A stretch of 50,868 nucleotides of DNA. It comes from Lachnospiraceae bacterium. Its GTDB lineage: Bacteria; Bacillota; Clostridia; Lachnospirales; Lachnospiraceae. The stretch covers positions 1-50,868 of the forward strand of contig JAFVHP010000039.1 of the NCBI GenBank assembly GCA_017474455.1, read 5' to 3'. The position numbers were made by a program, and so were the translations under genes. Below the pieces are notes generated by a model that made no database searches, had not been told where the DNA came from, and saw only the letters and a program-made list of their open reading frames with translations. Below, one piece after another: positions 25,989-34,825 of the stretch (position 1 is its first letter; each line of letters opens with the position of its first letter).

Positions 25989-26528
25989 ATGGCTAACAAG
26001 TATTCCGGAACACAGACAGAAAAGAACCTTCTTGCGGCGTTTGCCGGTGAATCACAGGCCAGGAACAAATACACCTATTTTGCTTCGACCGCGAAGAAGG
26101 AAGGTTTCGAACAGATCTCCAATATCTTCTTAAAGACGGCCGACAACGAAAAAGAGCATGCCAAGATGTGGTTCAAGGAACTGGCCGGTATCGGCACGAC
26201 CGCGGAGAACCTTGGCGCGGCCGCTGACGGCGAGAACTATGAGTGGACAGATATGTACGAAGGCTTCGCGAAGACAGCCGAAGAGGAAGGCTTCCCCGAG
26301 CTGGCCGAGAAGTTCCGCGGCGTAGCTGCGATCGAAAAGCACCACGAGGAAAGATACCGCGCCCTGCTGAAGAACGTGGAGATGCAGGAAGTGTTCAAGA
26401 AGAGCGAAGTCAAGGTGTGGGAATGCAGGAACTGCGGTCATATCGTAGTCGGCACAGAGGCACCCGAGGTCTGCCCCGTATGCAATCACCCACAGGCTTA
26501 CTTTGAGATCTGCGCGGAGAATTACTGA
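25989..26528 (+). CDS. Rubrerythrin
   Basis: 179 residues. An N-terminal four-helix di-iron domain carries the ExxH-type ligands (NEKEHAKMW and IEKHHEERY), and a C-terminal rubredoxin-like domain has CRNCG and CPVCNHP. It reduces hydrogen peroxide using electrons from reduced rubredoxin or NADH oxidoreductases, a standard oxidative-stress enzyme of strict anaerobes. Own promoter and leader hairpin upstream; strong AGGAGGG ribosome binding site. Confidence 0.96.
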   Translation: MANKYSGTQTEKNLLAAFAGESQARNKYTYFASTAKKEGFEQISNIFLKTADNEKEHAKMWFKELAGIGTTAENLGAAADGENYEWTDMYEGFAKTAEEEGFPELAEKFRGVAAIEKHHEERYRALLKNVEMQEVFKKSEVKVWECRNCGHIVVGTEAPEVCPVCNHPQAYFEICAENY

Positions 26529-26583
26529 TCTGAATTGATCTGGATACTGAAGAAGTTCTGGCAGCAGGGAGAATTAACAGGGA

Positions 26584-27696
26584 ATGAATAACGGAAACAG
26601 GGATAAAGTGATCGTCAGGACCAGTATCATAGGGATCTGCGCGAACGTCGTGCTGGCGCTTTTCAAAGCGCTGGCCGGCGCTGCGGTGCATTCCATTGCC
26701 ATGGTGCTGGACGCCGTGAACAACCTGTCGGACGCGCTTTCTTCGGTAATCACCATCATCGGGACGAAACTGGCAGGTCGCCTGCCTGACAAGAAGCATC
26801 CGCTGGGCTACGGGCGTGTGGAATATCTGAGCGGCATGATCGTGGCGGCGATCGTGCTGTACGCCGGCATCACTTCGGCCGTTGAATCGGTCAAAAAGAT
26901 CATCCATCCGGAGAAAGCGGATTATACCGTTGTTTCGCTTGTCATCATCGCGGTCGCGGTCGTCGTCAAGCTCGTGCTTGGCAGGTACGTGAAGAAAAAA
27001 GGCGAAGAGGTCAATTCCTCCGCGCTGGAAGCCTCCGGTGCGGACGCGGCTTTTGATGCCATCCTTTCGGCTTCCGTCCTTGCTTCGGCGGTCATTTACC
27101 TGATCACCGGGCTTTCGCTGGAAGCTTTCGTCGGCCTCATCATATCTTTCTTCATCATCAAAGCAGGTCTGGAAATGATCCGCGAGACGTATGACGCGAT
27201 CCTCGGAGAACGCGCGGACGCGGAAGTCACCCAGAAGATCCGCAGACTGATCATAGAAGAACCCGATGTCAGGGGCGCCTATGACCTGATCCTGTATAAT
27301 TACGGTCCGGACAGGAACTACGGCACCGTCCACGTCGAACTGCCGGATACGATGACCGTCGACAAAGTAGACAAACTTACCAGGAAGATCCAGAGCAGGG
27401 TATTTACGGAGACAGGCGTCATCATGACTGGTGTCGGCCTCTATTCCTACAACACAGGCAATGACGAAGCGGCGAAGATAAGAAACAGGCTCCAGAAGAT
27501 CGTGCTCTCCAATGAGCATGCGCTGCAGATGCACGGTTTCTATCTGGATGAGGAAACAAAGACGATCCGTTTCGACGTAGTCCTGAGTTTTGACACGGAT
27601 CCCAATGAAGGGCTGAAGACTGTTTATGAACAGGTCTGCAGCGCCTTCCCGGATTACAATATCGTCATTGCGCCCGATGTGGATGTATCAGACTGA
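26584..27696 (+). CDS. Cation diffusion facilitator family transporter
   Basis: 370 residues. Six membrane segments in the first 205 residues with the metal-site motif HSIAMVLDAVNNLSDALSS and the second-site segment SGADAAFDAILS, then a cytoplasmic ferredoxin-like domain (about 210-290) and an extra C-terminal domain of about 80 residues. CDF proteins export Zn, Mn, Fe or similar divalent ions in exchange for protons; the metal is not clear from sequence. One base separates its stop from the mscS-like start. Confidence 0.92.
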   Translation: MNNGNRDKVIVRTSIIGICANVVLALFKALAGAAVHSIAMVLDAVNNLSDALSSVITIIGTKLAGRLPDKKHPLGYGRVEYLSGMIVAAIVLYAGITSAVESVKKIIHPEKADYTVVSLVIIAVAVVVKLVLGRYVKKKGEEVNSSALEASGADAAFDAILSASVLASAVIYLITGLSLEAFVGLIISFFIIKAGLEMIRETYDAILGERADAEVTQKIRRLIIEEPDVRGAYDLILYNYGPDRNYGTVHVELPDTMTVDKVDKLTRKIQSRVFTETGVIMTGVGLYSYNTGNDEAAKIRNRLQKIVLSNEHALQMHGFYLDEETKTIRFDVVLSFDTDPNEGLKTVYEQVCSAFPDYNIVIAPDVDVSD

Positions 27697-27697
27697 T

Positions 27698-28507
27698 ATG
27701 GAGATATTTATTACAGTACTGAAATATGTCCTGCCGCTCGTCATAGCCCTGATCGCGGACAGGATCATCAATAAAGGCTTTGACAAGGCCTCGATGCTGA
27801 ACGGAAAGATCCATCTGGTCCTTTTGAAGTCGCTTCTCATCGCGGCAGTCTGGGCGATCGCTGTCACCGCTTCGCTTTCGAACATTCCCGGATTTACGAA
27901 GACCTGGGAAGCGCTGATCGCCGGCTCCGGCATACTGGCCGTTGTCGTCGGCCTTGCCGCCCAGGACACTTTCAGCAACGTATTCGCGGGCTTCGCGATC
28001 TCGGCTTCTTCCACGAGGCCTTTTGACGTTGGCGACCGTGTCATGATCGGGGATATCGGCCCCGGATATATCATGGATATCTCGCTCCGCCATGTCGTGC
28101 TGGAAACATTTGACCACCAGAAGATATTTGTCCCTAATTCGATGGTGGGCAAAAGCGTCATCATCAACTATACCCAGATGCCCGGCTATGCCGCGCCGAT
28201 AGAGATCAGCGTGGCATACGGCACACCTTTGAAAAGGGCTATGGAGATCATGGAAGATGTGATCCTTTCCCATCCCGACCACTACGGCGAAAACAACGCG
28301 GCGGTCAGGATCGAGGGAACACAGGATTCAGGGATACTCCTTAAGGGCCTTATGTTTACGCCCAGGTTTGAAGACAGCAAAATGGCGTGTTCGGATTGCT
28401 ATCTGGAGATCATAAGACGGTTTGGTGAGGAATCCATCGAGATCCCCTATAACAAACTGGAGATTCTGGAAAAAGGAGCCGGACGTGAAGATCTGCCTGC
28501 TGAATGA
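27698..28507 (+). CDS. Small-conductance mechanosensitive channel (MscS family)
   Basis: 269 residues from ATG 27698 (MEIFITVLKYVLPLVI), one base after the CDF stop; an in-frame ATG 27683 would overlap it. Three N-terminal membrane helices lead into the MscS pore/beta domain: VVVGLAAQDTFSNVFAGFAI, then RPFDVGDRVMIGDI and VPNSMVGKSVIINY. These channels open on membrane tension to release solutes during osmotic downshock. The 3' end overlaps the glycosyltransferase by 23 bases. Confidence 0.92.
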   Translation: MEIFITVLKYVLPLVIALIADRIINKGFDKASMLNGKIHLVLLKSLLIAAVWAIAVTASLSNIPGFTKTWEALIAGSGILAVVVGLAAQDTFSNVFAGFAISASSTRPFDVGDRVMIGDIGPGYIMDISLRHVVLETFDHQKIFVPNSMVGKSVIINYTQMPGYAAPIEISVAYGTPLKRAMEIMEDVILSHPDHYGENNAAVRIEGTQDSGILLKGLMFTPRFEDSKMACSDCYLEIIRRFGEESIEIPYNKLEILEKGAGREDLPAE

Positions 28508-29828
28508 TTCATACCCGCCGATGATAGACGGCGTGGCCAATACAGTACTCAATTACGCCCGTGTCCTGACAGAGATCGAAAAGCAGGAAGTAGTCGTCGG
28601 CACACCGAGATACCCGGGCGTGGATTACAGGAACTATCCGTACCGGGTCATCCCGTACCAGAGTTTTAATATCTCCTCGCTCGTTTACGGCTACAGGGCC
28701 GGAAACCCCCTGGCCATGAAGGATGTGGGAAAGCTTGCGGATTTTATGCCGGATATCATCCATACCCACTGTCCGGTCTCTTCCACCGTTATCGCCCGTA
28801 TACTGCGGGGCGAATCCGGTGCTCCCGTGATCTTTACCTATCATACGAAATTTGACCAGGATATAGCGCGGGCCGTCAGTTCACAGCTTTTGCAGAAAGG
28901 CTCACTCAAATTCCTCGTCAGCAATATCTCCGCCGCCGACGAAGTCTGGGTCGTCAGCCGCGGCGCGGGTGAAAACCTGCGCTCAATAGGCTATCAGGGG
29001 GACTACAGGGTCGTCGAGAACGGTGTGGATTTCGATAAGGGAAGAAAAGAAGAAGCCTTCGTCCGTGAAACGGTAAAAGATTACGACCTGCCCGCGGGCG
29101 TCCCGGTCTACCTTTTTGTCGGACGGATCATGAAGTATAAGGGACTGCCGCTGATCATTAAAGCGCTCGCCAGACTGAAAGCGGCGGGGCAGGATTTCCG
29201 TATGGTCTTTGTCGGCGGCGGCGTAGACATGGCTGTCATAAAGGCCTTGGCCGAACAGGCGGGACTGTCCGGCAAAGTCATTTTTACCGGTCCCGTGCGG
29301 GACAGGGAGGTGCTGCGGGCCTGGAATACGAGGGCCGACCTTTTCCTTTTCCCGTCTACCTACGATACCAACGGGATCGTCGTGCGCGAAGCCGCGGCCT
29401 GCGGGCTTGCCAGCGTACTGATAAAGGATTCCTGCGCGGCGGAGGGCGTGACGGACGGCAGGAACGGCTTCCTGATCGACGAGACACCGGAGGCGATGTG
29501 TGCATTCCTTCAGAGACTGGGCTCGGATACGGAGACCATGAAGGCGGTCGGGCAGCACGCAATGGATGAGATATACATTTCCTGGGAGGACAGCGTCAGG
29601 CATGCCTATGACCTGTACCAGGAAGTGATCGAAAACAAACAGCGCGGCGTATATGATCAGAGGATCCGTTCCGTTTCGGACCGGCTCGTGGATATCGTTT
29701 CCGGCCTCGAACGTGCAGACAGCGCGATACGCAGGATGGAAGAGCGGGCGATCTCCGGCTTGAAGGTGGCCGGCGGTCAGGTCATCGACGACATTCAGGA
29801 AATATGGAGGGACACATGGACAGACTGA
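28485..29828 (+). CDS. Glycosyltransferase family 4
   Basis: 447 residues from GTG 28485, chosen because AAAAGGAGC lies 7-13 bases upstream and the Rossmann strand (VKICLLNDSYPPMIDGVANTV) starts there. GT-B fold: an N-terminal acceptor domain, then ENGVDF, the nucleotide-binding LFVGRIMKYKGLPLIIKAL and the GT4 E-x7-E type segment NGIVVREAAACGLASVL. It resembles UDP- or GDP-sugar transferases making glycolipids (diacylglycerol glucosyl- or mannosyltransferases). A 70-residue C-terminal helical tail (about 380-447) may bind membrane. Confidence 0.9.
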   Translation: MKICLLNDSYPPMIDGVANTVLNYARVLTEIEKQEVVVGTPRYPGVDYRNYPYRVIPYQSFNISSLVYGYRAGNPLAMKDVGKLADFMPDIIHTHCPVSSTVIARILRGESGAPVIFTYHTKFDQDIARAVSSQLLQKGSLKFLVSNISAADEVWVVSRGAGENLRSIGYQGDYRVVENGVDFDKGRKEEAFVRETVKDYDLPAGVPVYLFVGRIMKYKGLPLIIKALARLKAAGQDFRMVFVGGGVDMAVIKALAEQAGLSGKVIFTGPVRDREVLRAWNTRADLFLFPSTYDTNGIVVREAAACGLASVLIKDSCAAEGVTDGRNGFLIDETPEAMCAFLQRLGSDTETMKAVGQHAMDEIYISWEDSVRHAYDLYQEVIENKQRGVYDQRIRSVSDRLVDIVSGLERADSAIRRMEERAISGLKVAGGQVIDDIQEIWRDTWTD

Positions 29829-30391
29829 CCTGGGAAGAAGCACTGAAGCTAAACGACACAATGATAACGGAAGACCATCTTAAGCTCCACTGCCTGAACG
29901 TGGCCTATGCCATGGGCGCCATGGCGGATCATTTCGGACAGGACAGGGCACACTGGGAAGCGGTGGGCCTCCTTCACGACTATGATTATGAAAAGTATCC
30001 CGAAGAACATCTGCAGCACACAAAGGAGCCTCTTCTGGAAGCAGGCGTGCCGGAAGAAGATGTCCGGGCGATCTTAAGCCACGGCTACGGCATCTGCTGC
30101 GACGTCGAGCCTGTCACCCTTATGGAAAAGAGCCTGTTCACGGTGGATGAACTCACCGGCATCGTCCAGGCGGCAGCCAGGATGCGCCCCAACGGCATCA
30201 CCGACCTTGAGGTCAAAAGCTTCATGAAGAAGTTCAAGGACAAACGCTTCGCCGCCAAGTGCGACGGGGAGACCATCAGGAAAGGCTGTGAAATGCTGGG
30301 CATGGAAGTCTCTGAAGTCGCTGCGGTCTGCATCGAAGGCATGAAGGAGCACGCGGAGGAGCTGGGGCTGACCGGAGCCGGGCAGGAATAA
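29816..30391 (+). CDS. HD domain hydrolase
   Basis: 191 residues from ATG 29816, which has GGAGGG 5-10 bases upstream and overlaps the glycosyltransferase stop by 13 bases. HD-type metal motif visible as HCLNVAYAMGAMADHF followed by GLLHDYDYEKYP. Small HD proteins of this type (often annotated HDIG) are phosphohydrolases of unknown substrate. Confidence 0.88.
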   Translation: MDRLTWEEALKLNDTMITEDHLKLHCLNVAYAMGAMADHFGQDRAHWEAVGLLHDYDYEKYPEEHLQHTKEPLLEAGVPEEDVRAILSHGYGICCDVEPVTLMEKSLFTVDELTGIVQAAARMRPNGITDLEVKSFMKKFKDKRFAAKCDGETIRKGCEMLGMEVSEVAAVCIEGMKEHAEELGLTGAGQE

Positions 30392-30399
30392 CACTGAGT

Positions 30400-30464
30400 G
30401 CACGATATGCAGACCCGTTCGCTGCGTGGCCTAACGCAATGCGGACCGGGTCTGCATATCGTGC
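30400..30464. terminator. Large hairpin, probable bidirectional terminator
   Basis: GCACGATATGCAGACCCG (30400-30417) is perfectly repeated in reverse complement at 30447-30464. An inner TGCGT/ACGCA stem lies in the 29-base loop. It sits between the convergent HD and serine hydrolase genes; TTTCTTTA follows on the plus strand, while A-rich sequence before the minus-strand exit is weaker. Confidence 0.7.
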
Positions 30465-30471
30465 AGTTTCT

Positions 30472-31614
30472 TTATTGCAAATATTTCTTACAGATGTCAA
30501 ATACGGTCTGGTATTGATTGAATTCCTCTTCTCCGTTCAAGGCTTCTGTTTCACCGGCTGTCTCGTCTGTCTCATCCTCGTCGTCCTCGTTACAGCAGGT
30601 CAGCATGATGAAATACTTTCTGTCCGCCGAGGCATGAAATACGAAATTCATACAGAAATAACTGTTGGTTTCGCCGTCATGGGTGACGAGATCTTCGTAC
30701 CGGGTGGATTTCTCCCAGCCGCAGCCGTAATTGTCCACGAAGTTGAGGATGCCTGCCCTGGCAGCAGGGCTGACGATGCGCTCCTGGAAGAACGCCCGGT
30801 CAAATTTCAAAAGATCAATTGCGTTGCTGTGGATATCCCCGGCGCCGCGTGCCGCCACCAGCTCCTTCATATACCCTGCATCGCTCTCCGGCACGCTGGT
30901 CACGTCGCCGAAAGTGGTGGCAGAGGAAGCGGTCATACCCGCAGGGCCAAAGACCAGATCTGAAACGACCTCCTTATAAGCTTTGCCTGTGATCTTCTCC
31001 AGAATCATAGCGAGCAGCACATAGTTGGTGTTGCAGTATTCCATCCTGGACCCCGGCGCAAAGGTAAGGTCCAGCTGATACAGGCGCTCCAAAAGGATCT
31101 CGTCGGTGACCTCGCCTTCATCCAGGGCTTCCGCCAGTTCCTCACTTCCGAAAAACGTTTCGGCGTCGTTGGCGAAGTCCACGATCCCGGAGCGCATGTG
31201 CAGCAGGTCAAATACGGTCATTCCGCCCGCCTTTTCATATTCCGGGAAGTATTGCGATACTCTGTCGTCGAGATGCAGTTTCCCCTCATCAATGAATTTG
31301 AACACGCAGACCGCAGTCTGCATTTTGGTGATGGATCCGATTTCGTAGATGGTGAGAGGCGTTACCGTCCTGCCATCGGCTTCTCTGGAGCGGGAGCCGG
31401 AGGCGAAAATCACGTCACTGTCCGTGGCTATCAGGATACTGCCCCGGATATCGTCGTTCTGCACGGTCGCTTTCAGTTCTTCCACGAACGGGGCCCATTC
31501 CGGCTTGCGGCTGTACCAGATGTTTTCTGCTTCAAAAGCAAGGTCCGTTCTGCCGTCATTAAGGGCAGCGAGAGCCTGCAGTATCGTATCGTTTTGCATG
31601 TTGATTTCTTTCAT
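30472..31614 (-). CDS. Serine hydrolase, class C beta-lactamase/esterase family
   Basis: 380 residues. The SxxK motif appears as IGSITKMQTAV, the YxN motif as MEYCNTNYVLL, and a later HDGETNSYFCM stands where the KTG/HTG motif is expected. This fold includes D,D-peptidases, esterases and AmpC enzymes; no signal peptide is visible, so a cytoplasmic esterase or peptidase is more likely than resistance. The acidic C terminus (DEDETDETAGETEALNGEEE) is unusual. Start 31614 has only a weak ribosome binding site; ATG 31599 is possible. Confidence 0.87.
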   Translation of the reverse strand: MKEINMQNDTILQALAALNDGRTDLAFEAENIWYSRKPEWAPFVEELKATVQNDDIRGSILIATDSDVIFASGSRSREADGRTVTPLTIYEIGSITKMQTAVCVFKFIDEGKLHLDDRVSQYFPEYEKAGGMTVFDLLHMRSGIVDFANDAETFFGSEELAEALDEGEVTDEILLERLYQLDLTFAPGSRMEYCNTNYVLLAMILEKITGKAYKEVVSDLVFGPAGMTASSATTFGDVTSVPESDAGYMKELVAARGAGDIHSNAIDLLKFDRAFFQERIVSPAARAGILNFVDNYGCGWEKSTRYEDLVTHDGETNSYFCMNFVFHASADRKYFIMLTCCNEDDEDETDETAGETEALNGEEEFNQYQTVFDICKKYLQ

Positions 31615-31698
31615 GATCGTTTTCCTGAAAACAAGTTATAATGGCTGGTCGTCGGGCGCATCATAAAAACCGTCCGCCAGCCCATATATTTTCAGTAA

Positions 31699-33111
31699 TC
31701 AGTTCACCGCCGGTTTCGACGCCCTCTTTTTCCACGCTCCTGACAGGAGGTAGATAAAGCCGATCGTGAAGGGCAAAAGGCCTGAGATCGCGTTGCCGTA
31801 CCAGAAACCGCGGATGCCCCAGCTGAGATAGATGCCGAGGAAAAGTCCCAGACCGATCCTGCCGATGATACCGTCCAGGATCGCGACGGTCAGGTTCATC
31901 TTCGGATTGGCGGAGCCGTTGATCAGTGAAAAGCCGGCTGGCCTGGTGGCGCAGCCCAGGTACTGGATCAGGGCGACCGGGATGTATGACAGCGCCATTT
32001 CCATGACGGCGGGGTCCGTCGAGAACAGGCCGAAGAGGAGCTGCGGCCAGAAGATGGTGATGACTGCAAAGATGGCGGAAGGGATCGCCAGGATCCAGAG
32101 GGCGGTGAGCATGACCTGGGGCACACGCTTTGTCTTGCCGGCGCCAAGGGCCTGCGAGATCATGGCGGCGGCCGCCGGTGTGACTGCCTGTGCGATGACG
32201 TTGACCATCATTTCGATCTTTCTTGCGATACCGGTGACCGCAACTGCGGTCGTCCCGTAAGTATTGATATAGGAATTGACGAAAAGCATGGAGAAGGTCA
32301 CCGCAGCCGACTGGATGACCATGGGTATGCCGAGAGGGAGAAGCACCCCGATCTCTTCTTTATAAAGCCGGAACGAACGGGGCTTGAAATCAAAGTGGAT
32401 CTGGGCGCGGTTCCTGTACAGCAGGCTGATCGCGAAGATAAAGCTGACAGCCTGGCCGATAATGGTCGCGAGGGCAGCGCCTGCGGGACCCATTTTCATA
32501 GGACCGACGAACAAAAGGTCCAGGATAATGTTGATCACGGAAGCTAGCGCGATGAAGATGAAGGGGTGTCTGGAATCGCCCATTCCGCGCAGGATCGCCG
32601 AAACCATGTTGTAGCCGTAGATGAAAACGATGCCGAGGACGCAGATCAGGCTGTACTGCCTGGTGTATGTATAGATCTCCGCAGGTGTATTGAGCCAGTG
32701 GAGGATGGGCTGGTAAGCCGCCAGCATGATGATGGTGATCACGACCGCGAGTCCCATGAGCAGTGTGAACATGGTACCGACCATATGTCCGATGCGGTCG
32801 TGCCTTTCTTCGCCGACATAGCGGGAAAGCAGGACCTGTCCCGCGTTTGAGAAGCCCATTGCGATGAAGGTTATGAGCTGGAGGACTTCACCGCCTATCG
32901 CGACTGCGGAAAGGCCTTCTGTTCCGACGAAGCGGCCTACGACGACCATGTCGACCATGTTGTAGACCATCTGCAGGAAACCGGATGCGAGAAGAGGCAG
33001 CGCAAAGGTGATCAGCGTTTTGGGGACGCTTCCGGTCGTCAGGTCATGAATGATCTTCTGACCCTTTACCGGCTTTCCGGTCTGTGCTTTTCCGATATTC
33101 TCATCAGCCAT
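31699..33111 (-). CDS. MATE family efflux transporter
   Basis: 470 residues with about 12 membrane helices and the MATE opening DLTTGSVPKTLITFALPLLASGFLQMVYNMVDMVVVGRFVGTEGLSAVA. The second half repeats it (PLGIPMVIQSAAVTFSMLFVN). Exports cationic compounds, substrate unknown. AGGGAG precedes the start by seven bases. Divergent from a second MATE gene at 33299. Confidence 0.94.
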   Translation of the reverse strand: MADENIGKAQTGKPVKGQKIIHDLTTGSVPKTLITFALPLLASGFLQMVYNMVDMVVVGRFVGTEGLSAVAIGGEVLQLITFIAMGFSNAGQVLLSRYVGEERHDRIGHMVGTMFTLLMGLAVVITIIMLAAYQPILHWLNTPAEIYTYTRQYSLICVLGIVFIYGYNMVSAILRGMGDSRHPFIFIALASVINIILDLLFVGPMKMGPAGAALATIIGQAVSFIFAISLLYRNRAQIHFDFKPRSFRLYKEEIGVLLPLGIPMVIQSAAVTFSMLFVNSYINTYGTTAVAVTGIARKIEMMVNVIAQAVTPAAAAMISQALGAGKTKRVPQVMLTALWILAIPSAIFAVITIFWPQLLFGLFSTDPAVMEMALSYIPVALIQYLGCATRPAGFSLINGSANPKMNLTVAILDGIIGRIGLGLFLGIYLSWGIRGFWYGNAISGLLPFTIGFIYLLSGAWKKRASKPAVN

Positions 33112-33193
33112 GATAAGCTCCCTTTCCCGATGCCGGCATGTTGGGCTGCCGGCAGAAAATCATAATATATCTTAATACTTTTGCCAGTTAGTT

Positions 33194-33222
33194 ATTATAT
33201 ACTTTGAATCCGGCCAGCGCAA
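33194..33222 (-). promoter_or_regulatory. Promoter of the minus-strand MATE gene
   Basis: On the minus strand TTGCGC (33217-33222), a 17-base spacer and TATAAT (33194-33199). It overlaps the region of the plus-strand MATE promoter, so the two divergent genes may compete or be co-regulated. Confidence 0.5.
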
Positions 33223-33234
33223 ATGCAGTATAAT
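33204..33234 (+). promoter_or_regulatory. Promoter of the plus-strand MATE gene
   Basis: TATAAT at 33229-33234 with TTGAAT at 33204-33209 (19-base spacer, longer than ideal). The TATAAT overlaps the first ATG (33233) of the longest ORF, which argues that translation begins at ATG 33299 instead. Confidence 0.42.
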
Positions 33235-33298
33235 GAAAAAACAGAAGACCGCCGGGCAATTCATTTTGACGGCGGTGTGCATTGGGAGAAATTGTCTG

Positions 33299-34687
33299 AT
33301 GGAAATGACAGGTAACAGCAGAGAAATAGGAAAAAAGAAAACAACAGCGAAGGATATGACGAGCGGGCCCATCGCGAAGCAGATCATCGTGTTTGCGCTG
33401 CCCCTGATGCTGGGCAACGTTTTCCAGATGCTGTATAACACGGTGGACTCGATCGTTGTCGGCAGGTATGTAGGGACGCAGGCGCTGGCCGCGGTAGGTT
33501 CGACTACCATGATCACCAACATGGCCGTGTTTTTCTTCAACGGATTTTCGGTCGGCGCGGGCGTCGTTACGGGCAAGTATTTCGGGGCAGGGATGCTGAA
33601 ACGCCTCCACACGGCGGTCGAGACGACAATTGCAGCCACCTTTGCCCTGTGCGGGATCTTTACCGTGCTCGGCGTTGTGCTCGTCAGGCCTATGCTGCGG
33701 TTCATGAGTACGCCGGAGGACGTGCTCGGCGACGCCGTCATCTATCTGAGCATCTACTTTGCCGGGATCACGGGGCTTCTGATATACAACATCGGCAGCG
33801 GGATCCTCAGGTCTGTCGGAGATACGACAAGGCCGCTGTACTTTCTGGTGCTGACGAGTCTTCTGAATATCATGCTTGACCTGCTTTTCGTCCTTGTGTT
33901 CAAGATGGGGATCGCGGGAGTCGCGATCGCAACGATCCTGTCCCAGTTTATTTCCGCGGCACTGATACTGCGCCTCCTTACGCGGACGGAGGATGTCTAC
34001 CGGTTGACCTGGAAGGACCTGCGGATCGATCCGGGCGTTCTTGGGGAGATCGTGCGTGTCGGCATACCGACCGGTATCCAGTCCGTTATTACTGCCTTTT
34101 CGAACATCTTCGTCCAGTCCTATATCAACTACTTCGGCTCGGGCGTCATGGCCGGCTGGGCCTGCTACAACAAGCTCGACCAGTTCATCATGCTGCCGAT
34201 GAGCAGTATGGCGATGGCGGCAACGACTTTTGTCAGCCAGAATACGGGCGCCGGCAACACCAAAAGGTCCAACGACGGTACCAGAGTCTCGGTCCTTATG
34301 ACACTGACGGTGACGCTGGTGATCGCCTGTATGATCTTTGTTTTTGCACGTCCGTCCGTAGGACTCTTCTCGTCGGATGAAGCCGTTATCGAAGCAGGTT
34401 CCATGTTCCTGCGTTATAATGTGTTCTTTCTGCTGTTCAACTGCGTGAACCATGTCCTGGCGGGGGCGCTGCGCGGCAGGGGAGACTCACTGGGGCCTAT
34501 GATCATCATGCTGACCGGGTTCGTGGCAGTGAGGCAGACTTACCTGTTCATTATGACCCGGTATATCGCGAACACACCGGGCGTTGTCGGTTTTGGATAT
34601 CCTGTCGGCTGGATGGTCACCTGTGTCCTGGAGGTCGCATACTTTTATATCCGGTGGAACCGCAGAGAGGGCGTAAAAACATATTAA
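33299..34687 (+). CDS. MATE family efflux transporter
   Basis: 462 residues from ATG 33299, with GGGAGA 9 bases upstream; the longer ORF from 33233 starts on the promoter. About 12 membrane helices and the MATE motif DMTSGPIAKQIIVFALPLMLGNVFQMLYNTVDSIVVGRYVGTQALAAVG. Substrate unknown. Divergent from the MATE gene at 31699-33111; the two proteins are clearly related but not recent copies. Confidence 0.94.
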   Translation: MEMTGNSREIGKKKTTAKDMTSGPIAKQIIVFALPLMLGNVFQMLYNTVDSIVVGRYVGTQALAAVGSTTMITNMAVFFFNGFSVGAGVVTGKYFGAGMLKRLHTAVETTIAATFALCGIFTVLGVVLVRPMLRFMSTPEDVLGDAVIYLSIYFAGITGLLIYNIGSGILRSVGDTTRPLYFLVLTSLLNIMLDLLFVLVFKMGIAGVAIATILSQFISAALILRLLTRTEDVYRLTWKDLRIDPGVLGEIVRVGIPTGIQSVITAFSNIFVQSYINYFGSGVMAGWACYNKLDQFIMLPMSSMAMAATTFVSQNTGAGNTKRSNDGTRVSVLMTLTVTLVIACMIFVFARPSVGLFSSDEAVIEAGSMFLRYNVFFLLFNCVNHVLAGALRGRGDSLGPMIIMLTGFVAVRQTYLFIMTRYIANTPGVVGFGYPVGWMVTCVLEVAYFYIRWNRREGVKTY

Positions 34688-34692
34688 GGTTA

Positions 34693-34721
34693 TTCACAAA
34701 TATAATAAGATTGTTTATAAT
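34693..34721 (+). promoter_or_regulatory. Strong promoter of the Gfo/Idh/MocA gene
   Basis: TTCACA at 34693-34698, 17 bases, then a perfect TATAAT at 34716-34721. It yields a leader of about 98 bases containing GGTTTTA/TAAAACC (34732-34761) and CCGGTGG/CCGCCGG (34776-34794) inverted repeats, which could be operator or mRNA structure. Confidence 0.7.
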
Positions 34722-34825
34722 TTAAATGTTGGGTTTTAATGCAGGGTTTACGTGTAAAACCTAATCGTGCAATCCCCGGTGGATGACCCGCCGGAGTTAA
34801 ATAAACCATTCATTAAGGAGGAAAC

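Noticed and set aside
26410-27534. 374-residue minus-strand ORF opposite rubrerythrin and the CDF gene
   Set aside because: Spans two well-supported genes in antisense; a composition artefact.
33188-34453. 421-residue minus-strand ORF opposite a MATE gene
   Set aside because: Highly charged, low-complexity product antisense to a clear MATE gene.
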